From: DASVXQ01 sp046727955
GTDB lineage: Bacteria > Actinomycetota > CALGFH01
Direction of reading: 5' to 3'
DNA length: 59,125 nucleotides
Assembly (NCBI GenBank): GCA_046727955.1
Contig: JBKPDO010000235.1
Span: 1 to 59,125, forward strand
Under the pieces are notes generated by a model, which had not been told where the DNA came from, searched no databases, and saw nothing but the letters and a program-made list of their open reading frames with translations. The position numbers and the translations under genes were made by a program. Positions 7,165 through 16,673 of the stretch are shown piece after piece; position 1 is the first letter of the stretch; each line of letters starts with the position of its first letter.

Positions 7165-7566
7165 CTCCACCGGCTACCAGCAGCTCCTTGGCCTGATCGA
7201 GCAGGCCAACCCCAGCGGGGGCTCGTGGTGGTCACCGACAACCTCTCCAGCCACAGCGGCTATGCCATCCGCACCTGGCTGGCCGAGCATCCCCGCATCC
7301 GGCAGGTGTTCATCCCCAAGGGCGCAAGCTGGCTCAACCTCCAGGAGGCGTGGTGGCGGATCTTCCGCCGGTATGCCGTGGCCGGGCAGGACTTCGCCAC
7401 CGTGGCCGAGATCACCCTGGCCACCAGGTCGGCACCGCCCAGCTCAACACCCGTGCCCGCCGTGGGTATGGGGCCGGCCAGCCCCGCAACCCAGGCAGCG
7501 ACGGCGCACCTTCGCATACGGAATCTGAGGAACGCCGCAGTAAGCGGGTCAGAAGGAGACTGTAAG
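7165..7566 (+). mobile_element. IS630-family transposase C-terminal fragment
   Basis: LVVVTDNLSSHSGYAIRTWL and FIPKGASWLNLQEAWWRIFR are the second Asp and catalytic Glu regions of IS630-group DDE transposases. The first third of the enzyme is missing. Near 7435 the reading shifts to another frame, which continues TAQLNTRARRGYG and ends at 7566. No terminal repeats were seen. The insertion probably destroyed the pirin gene. Confidence 0.65.
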
Positions 7567-7648
7567 CGGCCCCCTGCATCCTGCGCCCGTCACGCGGTAC
7601 CGGCACCGCTGGACGCGCAGCGGAGCCGAGGACGCAGGAGGCAACGCG

Positions 7649-8182
7649 ATGAGAAAGCTGGTCGAGTCGACGTTCATGACCCTGGACGGCGTCATCAGCG
7701 ACCCGCAGCGGTGGGGCCCGCCGTACTGGGACGACGAGCACGCCGGCTACGCGCACAGGCTGCTGTTCGGCGCGGACGCCCTGGTGCTGGGGCGGGTCAC
7801 CTACGAGGGATTCGCGCAGGCGTGGCCGACCAGGCCCAGCGACGATTACACCGACCGGATCAACAGCCTGCCCAAGCACGTGGCCTCCAAGACCCTGAAG
7901 GAGACCACCTGGAACGCCACGGTCATCGAGGGCGACGTGGCCGAGGGGATCGCGGCGCTCAAGGAGCGGCCCGGCGAGAACCTCCTGAAATTCGGCACCG
8001 GCGGGCTGGACCGGACCCTGCTGGAGCACAAGCTCGTCGACGAATACCACTTCTGGATCTTTCCGGTCCTCGCCGGGAGCGGCGAGCGGCTCTTCGCCGG
8101 GATCGACACCACCCACCTGAAGCTGATCGACCAGACGACCTTCAAGTCCGGCATCGTCGTGGGCGTCTACGCGCCCAAGTAG
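7649..8182 (+). CDS. RibD C-terminal/DHFR-fold reductase (first copy)
   Basis: A 177-residue protein of the RibD_C dihydrofolate-reductase-like family: MRKLVESTFMTLDGVISDP, GADALVLGRVTYEGFAQAW, LLKFGTGGLDRTLLEHKLVD and VLAGSGERLF. Family members bind NADPH; most lack a known substrate. It is followed by an alpha/beta hydrolase and then a second, diverged member of the same fold, all in one direction. Confidence 0.85.
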   Translation: MRKLVESTFMTLDGVISDPQRWGPPYWDDEHAGYAHRLLFGADALVLGRVTYEGFAQAWPTRPSDDYTDRINSLPKHVASKTLKETTWNATVIEGDVAEGIAALKERPGENLLKFGTGGLDRTLLEHKLVDEYHFWIFPVLAGSGERLFAGIDTTHLKLIDQTTFKSGIVVGVYAPK

Positions 8183-8241
8183 TCACGTTCCGCGCGACAG
8201 CACCATTCTGCCGGCTCTCTGCGGGCAAAGGAGCACCAGCC

Positions 8242-9012
8242 ATGAGTTACGCCCAGGTCAACGGCCTGAACATGTACTACGAGATCCACGGCACCGGCCG
8301 GCCGCTGGTTCTCCTGCACGGCAACCTATCCACCATCGAAGTCGACTTCGGCCGGATGATCCCGACTCTCGCCAAGACCCGGCAGGTCATCGCCGTCGAG
8401 CAGCAGGCGCACGGGCACACCGCCGACATCGACCGCCCGCTGACCATCCAATACTGGGCCGACGACACCGCCGCGCTCCTGCGCCACCTCGGCGTCGAGG
8501 ACGCCGACGTTTTCGGGTACTCCAGTGGCTCGGCCGTCGCCCTCCAGATGGCCATCGACCACCCCGAGCTGGTGCGCAAGCTGGTCCTCGCCTCGGCCAG
8601 CTACGCGCTGGCCGGCCTCCACCCCGAGGTCCTCGGCGGGATCCAGCAAATTCAGCCCGAGCACCTGGCAGGGACACCGTTCGAGGTGGCGTACGCCAGG
8701 GTGGCGCCCAGGCCGCAGGACTGGCCGGTGCTGATCGAGAAGATCAAGCGCATGGACAGCGGCCCCGCCGAATGGCCGGCGGAGACCATCAAGAACCTCG
8801 GCAAGCCCGTGCTGCTGGTGATCGGTGACTCCGACATCGTCCGCCCCGAGCACGCCGTCGAGTTCTTCCGACTGCTCGGTGGCGGGGTGGTGGGTGACCT
8901 CTCCGGCCTGCCCAGCTCTCGGTTGGCCGTCCTGCCCGGCACCACGCACGTCACGCTCGTCCACCGCGCCGACTGGCTGGCCTCGATGGCCGAGGAGTTC
9001 CTCGAGGCCTGA
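8242..9012 (+). CDS. Alpha/beta hydrolase
   Basis: A 256-residue alpha/beta hydrolase. LVLLHGN supplies the oxyanion hole, GYSSGSAVALQ the nucleophile Ser, VIGDSDIVRPEH the acid and PGTTHVTL the His. The ATG at 8242 follows GCAAAGGAG. The Gly-x-Ser-Ser-Gly elbow and short cap resemble chloride-peroxidase or esterase-like members. It lies 59 nt after the first RibD-like gene and 103 nt before the second, so one transcript is likely. Confidence 0.85.
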   Translation: MSYAQVNGLNMYYEIHGTGRPLVLLHGNLSTIEVDFGRMIPTLAKTRQVIAVEQQAHGHTADIDRPLTIQYWADDTAALLRHLGVEDADVFGYSSGSAVALQMAIDHPELVRKLVLASASYALAGLHPEVLGGIQQIQPEHLAGTPFEVAYARVAPRPQDWPVLIEKIKRMDSGPAEWPAETIKNLGKPVLLVIGDSDIVRPEHAVEFFRLLGGGVVGDLSGLPSSRLAVLPGTTHVTLVHRADWLASMAEEFLEA

Positions 9013-9115
9013 CCGGCTCATCGGAGCTCACCGGCGGGTCGCCGACCAGGACGGGACACCGATCGCCGACATGCCCACCACCAGCAGCGCCGACACTCCA
9101 AAAGGAGAGCACCTC

Positions 9116-9679
9116 ATGCGCACGTTCAAGCTCCAGGTCCAGACCACCGTCGACGGCTACATGGCCGGCCCGAACGGCGAGATGGACTGGACGACGGTGC
9201 CGTGGACCGACGACATCAGCGCCTACGTCGACGCGCTCACCGAGCCGGTCGACTGCATCGTGTTGGGCCGCAAGCTCGCCGAGGGGTTCATCCCGGCGTG
9301 GGCGGCCGGGCCCGAGGGCGAGACCCAGGCGTCCATCGACTGGATGAACAACACGCCCAAGGTCGTGATCTCCAACACCCTCACCCAGTCGCCCTGGCAG
9401 CACGCCGTCGTCGCCGGCGGCGATCTGGCCGAGACCGTGAACCGGCTCAAGGCCCAGCCGGGCGGGGACATGATCACCTACGGAGGCGGCACGCTCGTAT
9501 CGGGCTTGATCGCCAAGGGTCTGCTGGATGAGCTCCACCTGTTCGTCAACCCGACCGCGATCGGCGCCGGCCTGCCCGTGTTCGCCAATCTGGGCACCCA
9601 CCAGAGGCTTCGCCTGGTCGCTGCGCAGCCGTTCGACTGCGGGATCACCGCGTTGCACTACGAACCGAAGCGCTCCTGA
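9116..9679 (+). CDS. RibD C-terminal/DHFR-fold reductase (second copy)
   Basis: A 187-residue protein with MRTFKLQVQTTVDGYMAGPN, CIVLGRKLAEGFIPAW, MITYGGGTLVSGLIAKGLLD and NPTAIGAGLPVF, the RibD_C fold. The ATG at 9116 follows a clear AAAGGAGAG. It differs strongly from the copy at 7649, so it is not a recent duplication. Its 3' end overlaps that of the AfsR-like gene on the other strand by 22 nt. Confidence 0.85.
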   Translation: MRTFKLQVQTTVDGYMAGPNGEMDWTTVPWTDDISAYVDALTEPVDCIVLGRKLAEGFIPAWAAGPEGETQASIDWMNNTPKVVISNTLTQSPWQHAVVAGGDLAETVNRLKAQPGGDMITYGGGTLVSGLIAKGLLDELHLFVNPTAIGAGLPVFANLGTHQRLRLVAAQPFDCGITALHYEPKRS

Positions 9680-12600
9680 CCACGGCCGCCGACCGCCTCT
9701 GGCGGGCACTGACCGCCCTCGGTGACCAGGGCCCGGACCTCTTCAAGGGTCAGTTCGCCGCCGCGTGCGTACGCGGCGGCGAACTGCGTTTCGCCCAGGA
9801 CGGCGCGGAGCGTGGCGGTGACCCTGTCGACCTCGGTCCGCTCGGTGGGCGCCAGCTCCAGACCGGTCGCGCGGCGGGTCGCCGCGGCCGCGCCGAGGAG
9901 CTGCGCGGCCTGCTCAAAGCGCCCGCCCGCGGCCAGCGCGGAGGCCAGACCCTCCAGCGCGAACGCCTGGTCACGTGGGCTCTCCTGCTCCCGCGTGATG
10001 TCGAACGCCTCCAGGTGCAGCGCGAGCGCGCCGGCCGCGTCGCCGCGCTGCTCGACCAGAAAGCCCAGCTCGATCAGGACCATCGACAGGAACAGCGGGA
10101 TGCCCTCCTCAGCCTCCTGCCGGCGGGCCGAGGACACCAGGCGGCGCAGGTGCTCCTCGGCGACGTCCAGGTCGCCTTCCCGGCGGGCGGCGAACGCCAG
10201 CCCAGTGGTGGCCAGCACCGCGACCGGCGTGACTCCTTGCTCGGTGGCCAGCCGCAGCCCCTGCTCGCTGTACTCGCGGGTGCGGGCGTAGTCGCCACGC
10301 TCGACCGCGACCCAGCCCAGCCAGGCCAGCCACCCGGCGACGTCCGGCCGCAACCCCAGCTTCTCGGCCTCCTTGAGCCCGTCCCTGCCGTACCGGGTGG
10401 CCGCCTCGTAGTCTCCGGTCATCTCGGCCAGGGCGGCGAGCCAGCCTGTGGCCTGCGAGATCCCCCAGCGGTCGCCGAGCTCGCCGAACAGCTCGGCGCT
10501 GCGGCGGGCGTCGCCGCCCAGCGCGGCCAGGTCGGAGCGGATGTGCGCGAGCTTGGCGCGGGTGCTCAGGGCGGCGGCCTCCACCCACCGGTCCCCGCGT
10601 GCCGATTCCAGGGTGCGGCGCACCAGCTCCTCGGTGAGCGCCAGGTCGCCCATGTCGATTGCCGTGTACGCCAGGAACCACTCCGCACGGGCACGCCCGG
10701 CCGCCTCGCTGGCGTGCTCGTAGGCGCGGAGCGCCTCCCGGTGGCGGGCCGCCCACCCGCCGGTGTCGCCCTGCAGGACCGCCATCCCGGCATGCCAGGC
10801 CAGCGCCTGCGCGCGGGCGGCGGCGGGCGCGTCCGCGGCGGTGTCCAGCGCTGCGGCCAGCGACCGGCGCGCCTCGCCGATTCGGCCGCGCAGGAACCGG
10901 TACCAGGCGAGCGCGCTCGCCAGCCGCAGCGCCTCCTCCCCCGGGCCATCGCGGGTCAGGGTGTCCAGCGCCGCGCGCAGGTTGGCGGCGTCCGCGTCCA
11001 GCCGCCGCAGCCACTCCCGCTGCCGCGCCCCGTGCAGGTGGGGCTCGGCCCCGCACGCCAGCTCGAGGTAGTAGCCGGCGTGCCGCCTGCGGACCGCCGC
11101 CCACTCTCCTGCCTCGCGCAGCCGGTCGGCGCAGTAGGCGGCCACGGGCTCCAGCAGCCGGTAGCGAGGTGCGCCGCCGGCCTGGCCGTCCACCACCACC
11201 ACCACCAGCGAGCGGTCCACCAGCCGGGCGAGCAGCTCCAGCACCTGCCCGCCAGCCGCGTCGCGGGGCAGGCCGTCCCCGGCGCAGACCGCTTCGGCGG
11301 CCTCCAGCGTGCAGCCGCCCGCGTGCACCGCCAGGCGGCGCAGCACGCGGCGCTCGGGATCGCTCAGTAGCCGCCAGCTCCAGTCGATCACCGCGGTCAG
11401 GCTGTGGTGGCGCGCGTGGGTGTCGCGGTGGGCGCTGGCGAGCAGCTTCAGCCGGTCGTCCAACCGCTCCACGAGCCCATGCACGCCCAGCGTCCGCACC
11501 CGGGCGGCGGCCAGCTCCAGCGCGAGCGGGATCCCGTCCAGCTTCCGGCACAGCTCCGCGACCGCCGGACCGGTATCCGCGTCGAAGGTGAAGGTGCGAG
11601 CCGCGGCGGTGGCCCTGGAGACGAACAGCCGTACCGCGCTGCACTCCATCAGCCGTGCGGGGTCGGCGCTGGCGTCCGCGACGGGCACCTCCAGCGGCGG
11701 CACGTCCCATACGACCTCGCCGGCGAGCCCGAGCGGCTCGCGGCTGGTGGCCAGAACCCGCAGGCCAGGAGCGGCCTTGAGGAGGCCGTCCACGAGCGCG
11801 GCGACCTGCTCGACCAGGTGCTCGCAGTTGTCCAGCACCAGCGTGAGCTGCCGGTCGCGCAGCACGCCCGCGAGCCGGTCGGCTGGTGGCACCGGCTCGC
11901 CGGGTGCGGGGGGGTCGCGGACGCCCAGGACCGTCAGGACCTGCTCGGCCACCGCGGCGCCCGGCGCGGGGGGAGGGTCCAGGGCGGCGAGCTCCACCAG
12001 CCACACGCCGTCGGCGAAGGTGCTCACCAGCTCGCGGGCCACCGCCATCGCCAGCCGGGTCTTGCCGACCCCGCCGAATCCGGTGAGGGTGACCAGCCGA
12101 CCGGCGGCCACCAGCGCACCCACCTCCGCGACCGCCTCGTCACGGCCGACCAGCTCAGTCAGCTCGGCCGGCAGGTTGGTCGCGGGTCTGACCGTAGCGG
12201 CGGCCGGCGCGGGCGTGACGTCCAGGGCCGGGTTCTGCTCCAGGATCGCCTTGTGCAGCGCGGCCAGCTCCGGGCTCGGGTCCACGCCCAGCTCCTCCAC
12301 GAGCCGTTCCCGCAGGTAGCGGTAGCTGTCCAGCGCCTCCCCCTGGCGGCCGGCGCGGTACAGGGCGCGCATGTGCGCCGCGCGTAGCCGCTCCCGGAAG
12401 GGGTGCCTGCGCACCAGGTCGCCCAGCTCGCCGGCCAGCAGGCTGTGCTCGCCCAGCTCCAGCCGCGTCTCGGCCTGTTGCTCCAGCACGACCAGCCGCT
12501 GCTCCTCCAGCCGGGCGATCTCACCGCGGGCGAACTCCTCGTCGCCGAAGTCGGCGTACGCCGGTCCGCGCCACAGCGCAAGGGCGTCGGCGAGGAGCGC

Positions 12601-12969
12601 CGCCCGCGCGCGAGGGTCGTCGGTCGTCCGCGCCCGGTCGCTCAGGGCAGCGAACTCCGCGGCGTCGACCGCGCATGCCTCGGTCCGCAAGGCGTATCCC
12701 GGTGCGGCGGAGACGACCAGCTCCCGGGCGCCCGGCTCGGCGTCCTCCAGCGCCCGCCGGAGCTGCGAGACCCGCACCTGCAGCGCGGCGCTCGGGTTGG
12801 CCGGCGCCGCCTCACCCCAGAGGTCCTCCACCAGCCGGTCGACTGAGACCGGGTGTCCGGCGTGGACAAGCAGGTCGGCCAGGAGCGCGCGGACCTTCAC
12901 CCCGGGGACCGCGACCGGCTGGCCGTCCTCGGTCCGGACGGCCAGCGGTCCGAGCACGCCGAATCGCAT
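9658..12969 (-). CDS. AfsR-like BTAD-STAND-TPR regulator, intact
   Basis: A 1103-residue regulator. Residues 1-90 are an OmpR-type winged helix (MRFGVLGPLAVRTEDGQPVA); 90-250 a bacterial transcriptional activator domain (LWRGPAYADFGDEEFARGEI, ELGVDPSPELAALH). A STAND NTPase follows with Walker A LTGFGGVGKTRL and Walker B LTLVLDNCEHL, then FAGG-type helices and about 400 residues of TPR-like repeats. The start at 12969 matches the family N-terminus; the reading open upstream to 13602 has no homology. AfsR-like proteins activate secondary metabolism or stress genes after nucleotide-driven assembly. No biosynthetic cluster lies near, so the target is unknown. Confidence 0.9.
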   Translation of the reverse strand: MRFGVLGPLAVRTEDGQPVAVPGVKVRALLADLLVHAGHPVSVDRLVEDLWGEAAPANPSAALQVRVSQLRRALEDAEPGARELVVSAAPGYALRTEACAVDAAEFAALSDRARTTDDPRARAALLADALALWRGPAYADFGDEEFARGEIARLEEQRLVVLEQQAETRLELGEHSLLAGELGDLVRRHPFRERLRAAHMRALYRAGRQGEALDSYRYLRERLVEELGVDPSPELAALHKAILEQNPALDVTPAPAAATVRPATNLPAELTELVGRDEAVAEVGALVAAGRLVTLTGFGGVGKTRLAMAVARELVSTFADGVWLVELAALDPPPAPGAAVAEQVLTVLGVRDPPAPGEPVPPADRLAGVLRDRQLTLVLDNCEHLVEQVAALVDGLLKAAPGLRVLATSREPLGLAGEVVWDVPPLEVPVADASADPARLMECSAVRLFVSRATAAARTFTFDADTGPAVAELCRKLDGIPLALELAAARVRTLGVHGLVERLDDRLKLLASAHRDTHARHHSLTAVIDWSWRLLSDPERRVLRRLAVHAGGCTLEAAEAVCAGDGLPRDAAGGQVLELLARLVDRSLVVVVVDGQAGGAPRYRLLEPVAAYCADRLREAGEWAAVRRRHAGYYLELACGAEPHLHGARQREWLRRLDADAANLRAALDTLTRDGPGEEALRLASALAWYRFLRGRIGEARRSLAAALDTAADAPAAARAQALAWHAGMAVLQGDTGGWAARHREALRAYEHASEAAGRARAEWFLAYTAIDMGDLALTEELVRRTLESARGDRWVEAAALSTRAKLAHIRSDLAALGGDARRSAELFGELGDRWGISQATGWLAALAEMTGDYEAATRYGRDGLKEAEKLGLRPDVAGWLAWLGWVAVERGDYARTREYSEQGLRLATEQGVTPVAVLATTGLAFAARREGDLDVAEEHLRRLVSSARRQEAEEGIPLFLSMVLIELGFLVEQRGDAAGALALHLEAFDITREQESPRDQAFALEGLASALAAGGRFEQAAQLLGAAAATRRATGLELAPTERTEVDRVTATLRAVLGETQFAAAYARGGELTLEEVRALVTEGGQCPPEAVGGRGQERFGS

Positions 12970-13143
12970 GCGCGCCAGCTTAGTGGTCCTGGCGGAAGTT
13001 CGTCGGGGGTTACTCGGTGGCCTCCACCGTCGTCGGCGGTCGGGCCGCGGTAGAACTGCTGGCGCACCTGACTCACGACGGGCGGGAGCTGGCTTGGCCG
13101 GTGGCGGTCGTCGGTCGTCGCCGAATCCCCGGACGATCGGTCG

Positions 13144-13440
13144 GTGGTGTTCCGCACCTATTGCAGCCAATGCCCGGTCGACGGGCAGCACCACGTCCGG
13201 CCTCCGATACTCAAGCCCGGGCGCACCCACCCCGGTGATATCGTCGGCCGCTACCAGGCCGCCCTGGACGCCGGTGACGCCGAAGCGGTAGTGAACACCT
13301 TCGCGCCGTATGGGTACTTCCGCGAGCCCATCGGCCCGCACTACACCCACCGCGGAACCGCTGAGCTCGAGCAGGACCGACTTCCCAACAAGGGTTTCGC
13401 AGGCGCCGTCTTCGCGATCAAGGCCAAGAGGGGTGAAGGA
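13144..13440 (+). pseudogene. SnoaL/NTF2-like fragment
   Basis: VFRTYCSQCPVDGQHHVRPP and IVGRYQAALDAGDAEAVVNT with FAPYGYFREPIG form about half of a nuclear-transport-factor-2-like domain. It lacks the remaining strands and has no clear start. It runs into the leader of the reductase at 13445, as if a deletion joined the two. The stretch 12970-13143 shows nothing recognisable. Confidence 0.45.
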
Positions 13441-13444
13441 GCGC

Positions 13445-14695
13445 ATGTCTGAGGGAACCGGCACGAAACCGACGGTAATCGTCGGTACTGGCAAGACTGG
13501 GGGCACTGCCGCCGCAACCTTGCGTGACGAGGGGTTCGCGGGGCCGGTCGTGCTCATCAGCCGGGAACCGGGGATCCCGTTCGGCCGTCCCCCGCTGTCC
13601 AAGACCTACCTGCGATCCGAAGAGGACCTCGACGGCTGGTACGTCAGGCCCGCCGACTGGTATGAAGCCCACGACGTCGACCTCCGCGCCGACTCCGTGG
13701 TCGCGGTCGATCCGGCGGCGCACACGCTGGTCCTGGAGTCGGGCCAGGAACTGGAATACCAAAAGCTCCTGCTGGCCACGGGAGGACGGAACCGGCGGCT
13801 GCGGATCCCTGGGGCCGAGCTGCCCGGCATCCACTACCTGCGCACGGTGGCCGAGTGCGACGCGATCAAGCGCGAAGCCGTGGCGGGCCGGCGCGCGGTG
13901 GTGGTGGGCATGGGGTTCATCGGCTGCGAGGTGGCGGCCTCCCTCACCCAGCTCGGGGTGCACGTCACCGCGGTCTTTCCCGGCGCCAACCCGCTGGAAC
14001 GGGTCCTGGGCACCCAGCTCGGCGCCCTGATCGGGTCGATCCACCGCGCAAACGGCGTCAGGCTGCTGGCCGGAACTCAGGTCGCCGCGTTCGAAGGGGC
14101 CGAGCGGCTGGAGGCGGTGGTGCTGGCCGACGGGGAACGGGTCGCGTGCGACTTCGCCGTCGTCGGCGTGGGGATCGATCCCGAGGTGCCCGCCGTCGCG
14201 GGCGCATCCATGGCGGAGGACAACGGGATTCTCGTCGACGAGCGGTGCCGCACCAGCGCGGCGGACGTCTACGGGGCCGGCGACGTCGCCAACCACCTGC
14301 ATCCGGTGTTGGGCCGCATCCGGGTGGAGCACTACAACAGCGCCGGCCACCATGGAGCCGCGGCGGCACGGTCGATGCTGGGCTCAGCCGCCCCGTTCGA
14401 CTACATTCACAACTTCTGGTCCGACCAGTACGAGCACACGCTCCAGTACGTCGGCCACACCACGAGCTGGGACGACTTCGCCGTCCGGGGGACCCTGCAG
14501 GAAGGAAAGCTTGTTGGCTTCTACCTGGTTGCGGGGGTTGTGAAGGCTGCCATCGGCTTCGACCGCGGAGGTGATCCTGAATGGGATCGCGACTCCGAGA
14601 TGGCGGCCTGCGCGCTCCTGGTGGCCCGCCGCGCCCACCCCGACCGTGGCGTGCTGACCGACGAACGCGCGGACCTGTGGTCGCTGGCGCGGTGA
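13445..14695 (+). CDS. FAD-dependent ferredoxin-reductase-like oxidoreductase
   Basis: A 416-residue protein of the putidaredoxin/rhodocoxin reductase type. The N-terminal FAD site reads VIVGTGKTGGTAA with an unusual G-T-G-K-T-G spacing; PFGRPPLSKTYL is the family signature, LLLATGGRNRRLRIPG the second FAD motif, VVVGMGFIGCEVA the NAD(P)H site and VYGAGDVAN the C-terminal FAD contact. A reductase C-terminal domain follows. It would pass electrons from NAD(P)H to a ferredoxin serving a P450 or dioxygenase, but no partner is nearby. Confidence 0.85.
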   Translation: MSEGTGTKPTVIVGTGKTGGTAAATLRDEGFAGPVVLISREPGIPFGRPPLSKTYLRSEEDLDGWYVRPADWYEAHDVDLRADSVVAVDPAAHTLVLESGQELEYQKLLLATGGRNRRLRIPGAELPGIHYLRTVAECDAIKREAVAGRRAVVVGMGFIGCEVAASLTQLGVHVTAVFPGANPLERVLGTQLGALIGSIHRANGVRLLAGTQVAAFEGAERLEAVVLADGERVACDFAVVGVGIDPEVPAVAGASMAEDNGILVDERCRTSAADVYGAGDVANHLHPVLGRIRVEHYNSAGHHGAAAARSMLGSAAPFDYIHNFWSDQYEHTLQYVGHTTSWDDFAVRGTLQEGKLVGFYLVAGVVKAAIGFDRGGDPEWDRDSEMAACALLVARRAHPDRGVLTDERADLWSLAR

Positions 14696-14814
14696 CAGGG
14701 TCGCTGTCGGCTCGCTTGCCCACCGAGCAGGCCGCCCTCAACTGCTTGCCTGCGACACCCCGGCGAAGTCATCACCGCCGCCTGGCAAGGAATCGACCAA
14801 GTCCGCAAGTGAGG

Positions 14815-15212
14815 TTCCCCGCCCGGTGCGGGCGGTAGCCGTTGTAATGGTCGGCCTACTCGGCCAGCACCAACCGCAATTGCCGGCAGCCGAAGATCAG
14901 CATCCGATCCAATACCTCCCGGCGGAGCGTGCCCACCCACCGCTCGGCGAACGCGTTTGGCCCGCGGCGCCCGCACCGGCGTGCGCAGCACCCTGATCCC
15001 GCGGCAGCAAAGACGGCGTCGAACGCAGCAGTGAACTTCATGTCCCGGTCGCGGACCAAGAACCGGAAGTAGCCGATGCCCTCTTTGAACTCCATGAGCA
15101 GGTTGCGGGCCTGCTGCGTCACCCAGTCGCCTACTGGATGTGGCGTCACTCCCAGCACGTGAACCCACCGGGTGCCCACCTCGAGCACGAACAGCACGTA
15201 CAGCCGTCGCAA
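14815..15212 (-). mobile_element. Integrase-core transposase fragment with in-frame stop
   Basis: RLYVLFVLEVGTRWVHVLGV, FLVRDRDMKFTAAFDAVFAA and ANAFAERWVGTLRREVLD are the catalytic Asp and Glu blocks of an rve-type integrase-core transposase. A one-base shift is needed near 15000. After RLVLAE a TAG replaces an expected Tyr, beyond which ADHYNGYRPH continues the family. Decayed and inactive. Nothing was identified in 14696-14814. Confidence 0.6.
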
Positions 15213-15295
15213 CAACACCGGCACGGATGGTGAGAAGGGCCGCCACCGGCGCGTTCGTCCGTGCCCGGATTCTGAGGAGGGCGCGTTACCGGGGC

Positions 15296-15440
15296 GTGAC
15301 AGCTCCCAGGCCGGCCACTTGCCAGCAGGCGTGCCAGCGGCTGACGTGCTGGCGGGCAACACCCAGCTGGTGGGCGACCCGGGCTTGGGAGCGGCCGGCG
15401 GCAAACAGCGCCCGGCCCGCATGCGGACGCCTTCGAACGC
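15296..15440 (-). mobile_element. Transposase helix-turn-helix fragment
   Basis: A start-less reading gives LFAAGRSQARVAHQLGVARQ and HVSRWHACWQVAGLGAV, the N-terminal helix-turn-helix of IS630-like transposases. It is only about 45 residues and lies directly behind the integrase-core fragment, so two element families are stacked here. Confidence 0.5.
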
Positions 15441-15537
15441 TGGCGGTCACGCAGACCGCGGGCGTTGCGGCGGTAGGCGGTTGGTCTCATACCGCCATGC
15501 CGCCAGGACACCCGATCATGTCACCGGAACGAGCGAA

Positions 15538-15705
15538 CCTCTTTTTATATATTGGTGTAGCCGCCGTAGGAATCCACCAGCGCGAAGCCGGCGCTGGTCT
15601 CCACCTCGGCAAGCAGGGTGTCCAGCGACATCCCTCCCAGGCGGTGCCCAGCTTGGACCAGTGGGTCACGCAGTGGATGTCGACGGTGACCGGCTCGCTG
15701 GGCAG
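15538..15705 (-). pseudogene. Molybdopterin oxidoreductase (YedY/sulfite-oxidase-like) fragment
   Basis: VDIHCVTHWSKLGTAWEG matches the cofactor-binding Cys segment of the sulfite-oxidase/YedY fold (IHCVTxWS). After it the reading needs frame changes to recover text resembling VDSYGGYT. About 50 residues survive from a protein of 200 or more. Confidence 0.45.
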
Positions 15706-15983
15706 GGCGCGGAGGGGAGCCCAGTCCCAGCTAGTGGTGCAAGAGCGGCATGCGCCTGGGTGAGGAGCCGTGTGAAGGCGGGAGTGAGGTTCGCGTCCAG
15801 CACTCACACTTGCAACCTGGTGCCACGGGGTTCCCTGGCCGGAGTTCCTAGGTGCCGGCCCGGTGTCGGGGCTCTGGTCGCCGGCCGCCGATGGTGCTGC
15901 GTCCGCTGCTCGGCCTGCCCGCCGGGTCCGAGTTCGCAAGGGACGGCGGAGGTTCGCGCATGCTCGGCCGAGCATAAGTGTCA

Positions 15984-16164
15984 TGGTGATAGAGCATCCC
16001 AGCGTGGAGCGGGCTCGTAAGGGGTATGAGGCGCTCGCCGCGGGCGACATGGACACCGTCAGCGGCGTATTCGCAGACGACATGGTGTGGCATGTCCCTG
16101 GAGGCAACCTGCTCAGCGGGACTACTGGGGCAAGGCTGAGGTGTTCGGGTTCGGGTCCGTAGGC
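15984..16164 (+). pseudogene. SnoaL-like fragment, frameshifted
   Basis: MVIEHPSVERARKGYEALAA followed by GDMDTVSGVFADDMVWHVPG is the first half of a ketosteroid-isomerase-like domain, the same subfamily as the intact gene at 30959. The frame slips after NLLSG; in the next frame DYWGKAEVFGFG continues briefly and then ends. About 60 of the usual 135 residues remain. Confidence 0.55.
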
Positions 16165-16322
16165 TCAGCGCCCATGGCATGCCCTCGCATCGGCGCTCGC
16201 CAGAACGCGCTTGCGCCTGTCCCCGGCTGATCGGCTGTAGGCCCGGCGTCTGGGTGTTGGGCTCTCCAACCAGGCCAGGCGCAGGCGTAGAGTCGGGCTG
16301 CTGGTTCTCGGAGGGAGGCCCG

Positions 16323-16506
16323 TTGGGCCGTGGTGGCTCTCCCCGACAGGGCTCGGCTGAGCCGCTGTTTGGACGTGACAGGGACGTCGAAGTCCTTCGC
16401 TCGTTCGTGGATCAGTCCGCCGTCGAGGGCGGGGCGGTGCTGCTCTCAGGGGATGCCGGCGTCGGCAAGACGGTGCTGTTGGACGCTGCTGCGGCGCCCG
16501 TCGGCG
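16323..16506 (+). pseudogene. N-terminus of a STAND/LuxR-type regulator, truncated
   Basis: From a TTG behind GGAGGGAGG, the reading reaches PLFGRDRDVEVLRSFVDQSA and LLSGDAGVGKTVLLDAA, the N-terminal edge and Walker A of large LuxR/STAND ATPase regulators. Homology stops right after the P-loop, and the frame runs on into unrelated sequence to 16718. A remnant of a gene that is normally about 900 codons. Confidence 0.55.
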
Positions 16507-16673
16507 GCCCGAGATCCCCACGGTGGGCAACTGCGGCATTTCGCTGCGGGACGAGGTCGACCTTGAGAAGCGACTGTGAATCCGTTGGTGCCGCGGCCTG
16601 GGGGTGGCGACGGCCAACCAAAGTCGAGCGTCCGGCGCCAGTTCCGGATCGAACGGCTCACCGACACGACCGT

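Noticed and set aside
12970..13602. N-terminal extension of the AfsR-like regulator
   Set aside because: The family N-terminus MRFGVLGPL begins at 12969; the upstream text has no homology.
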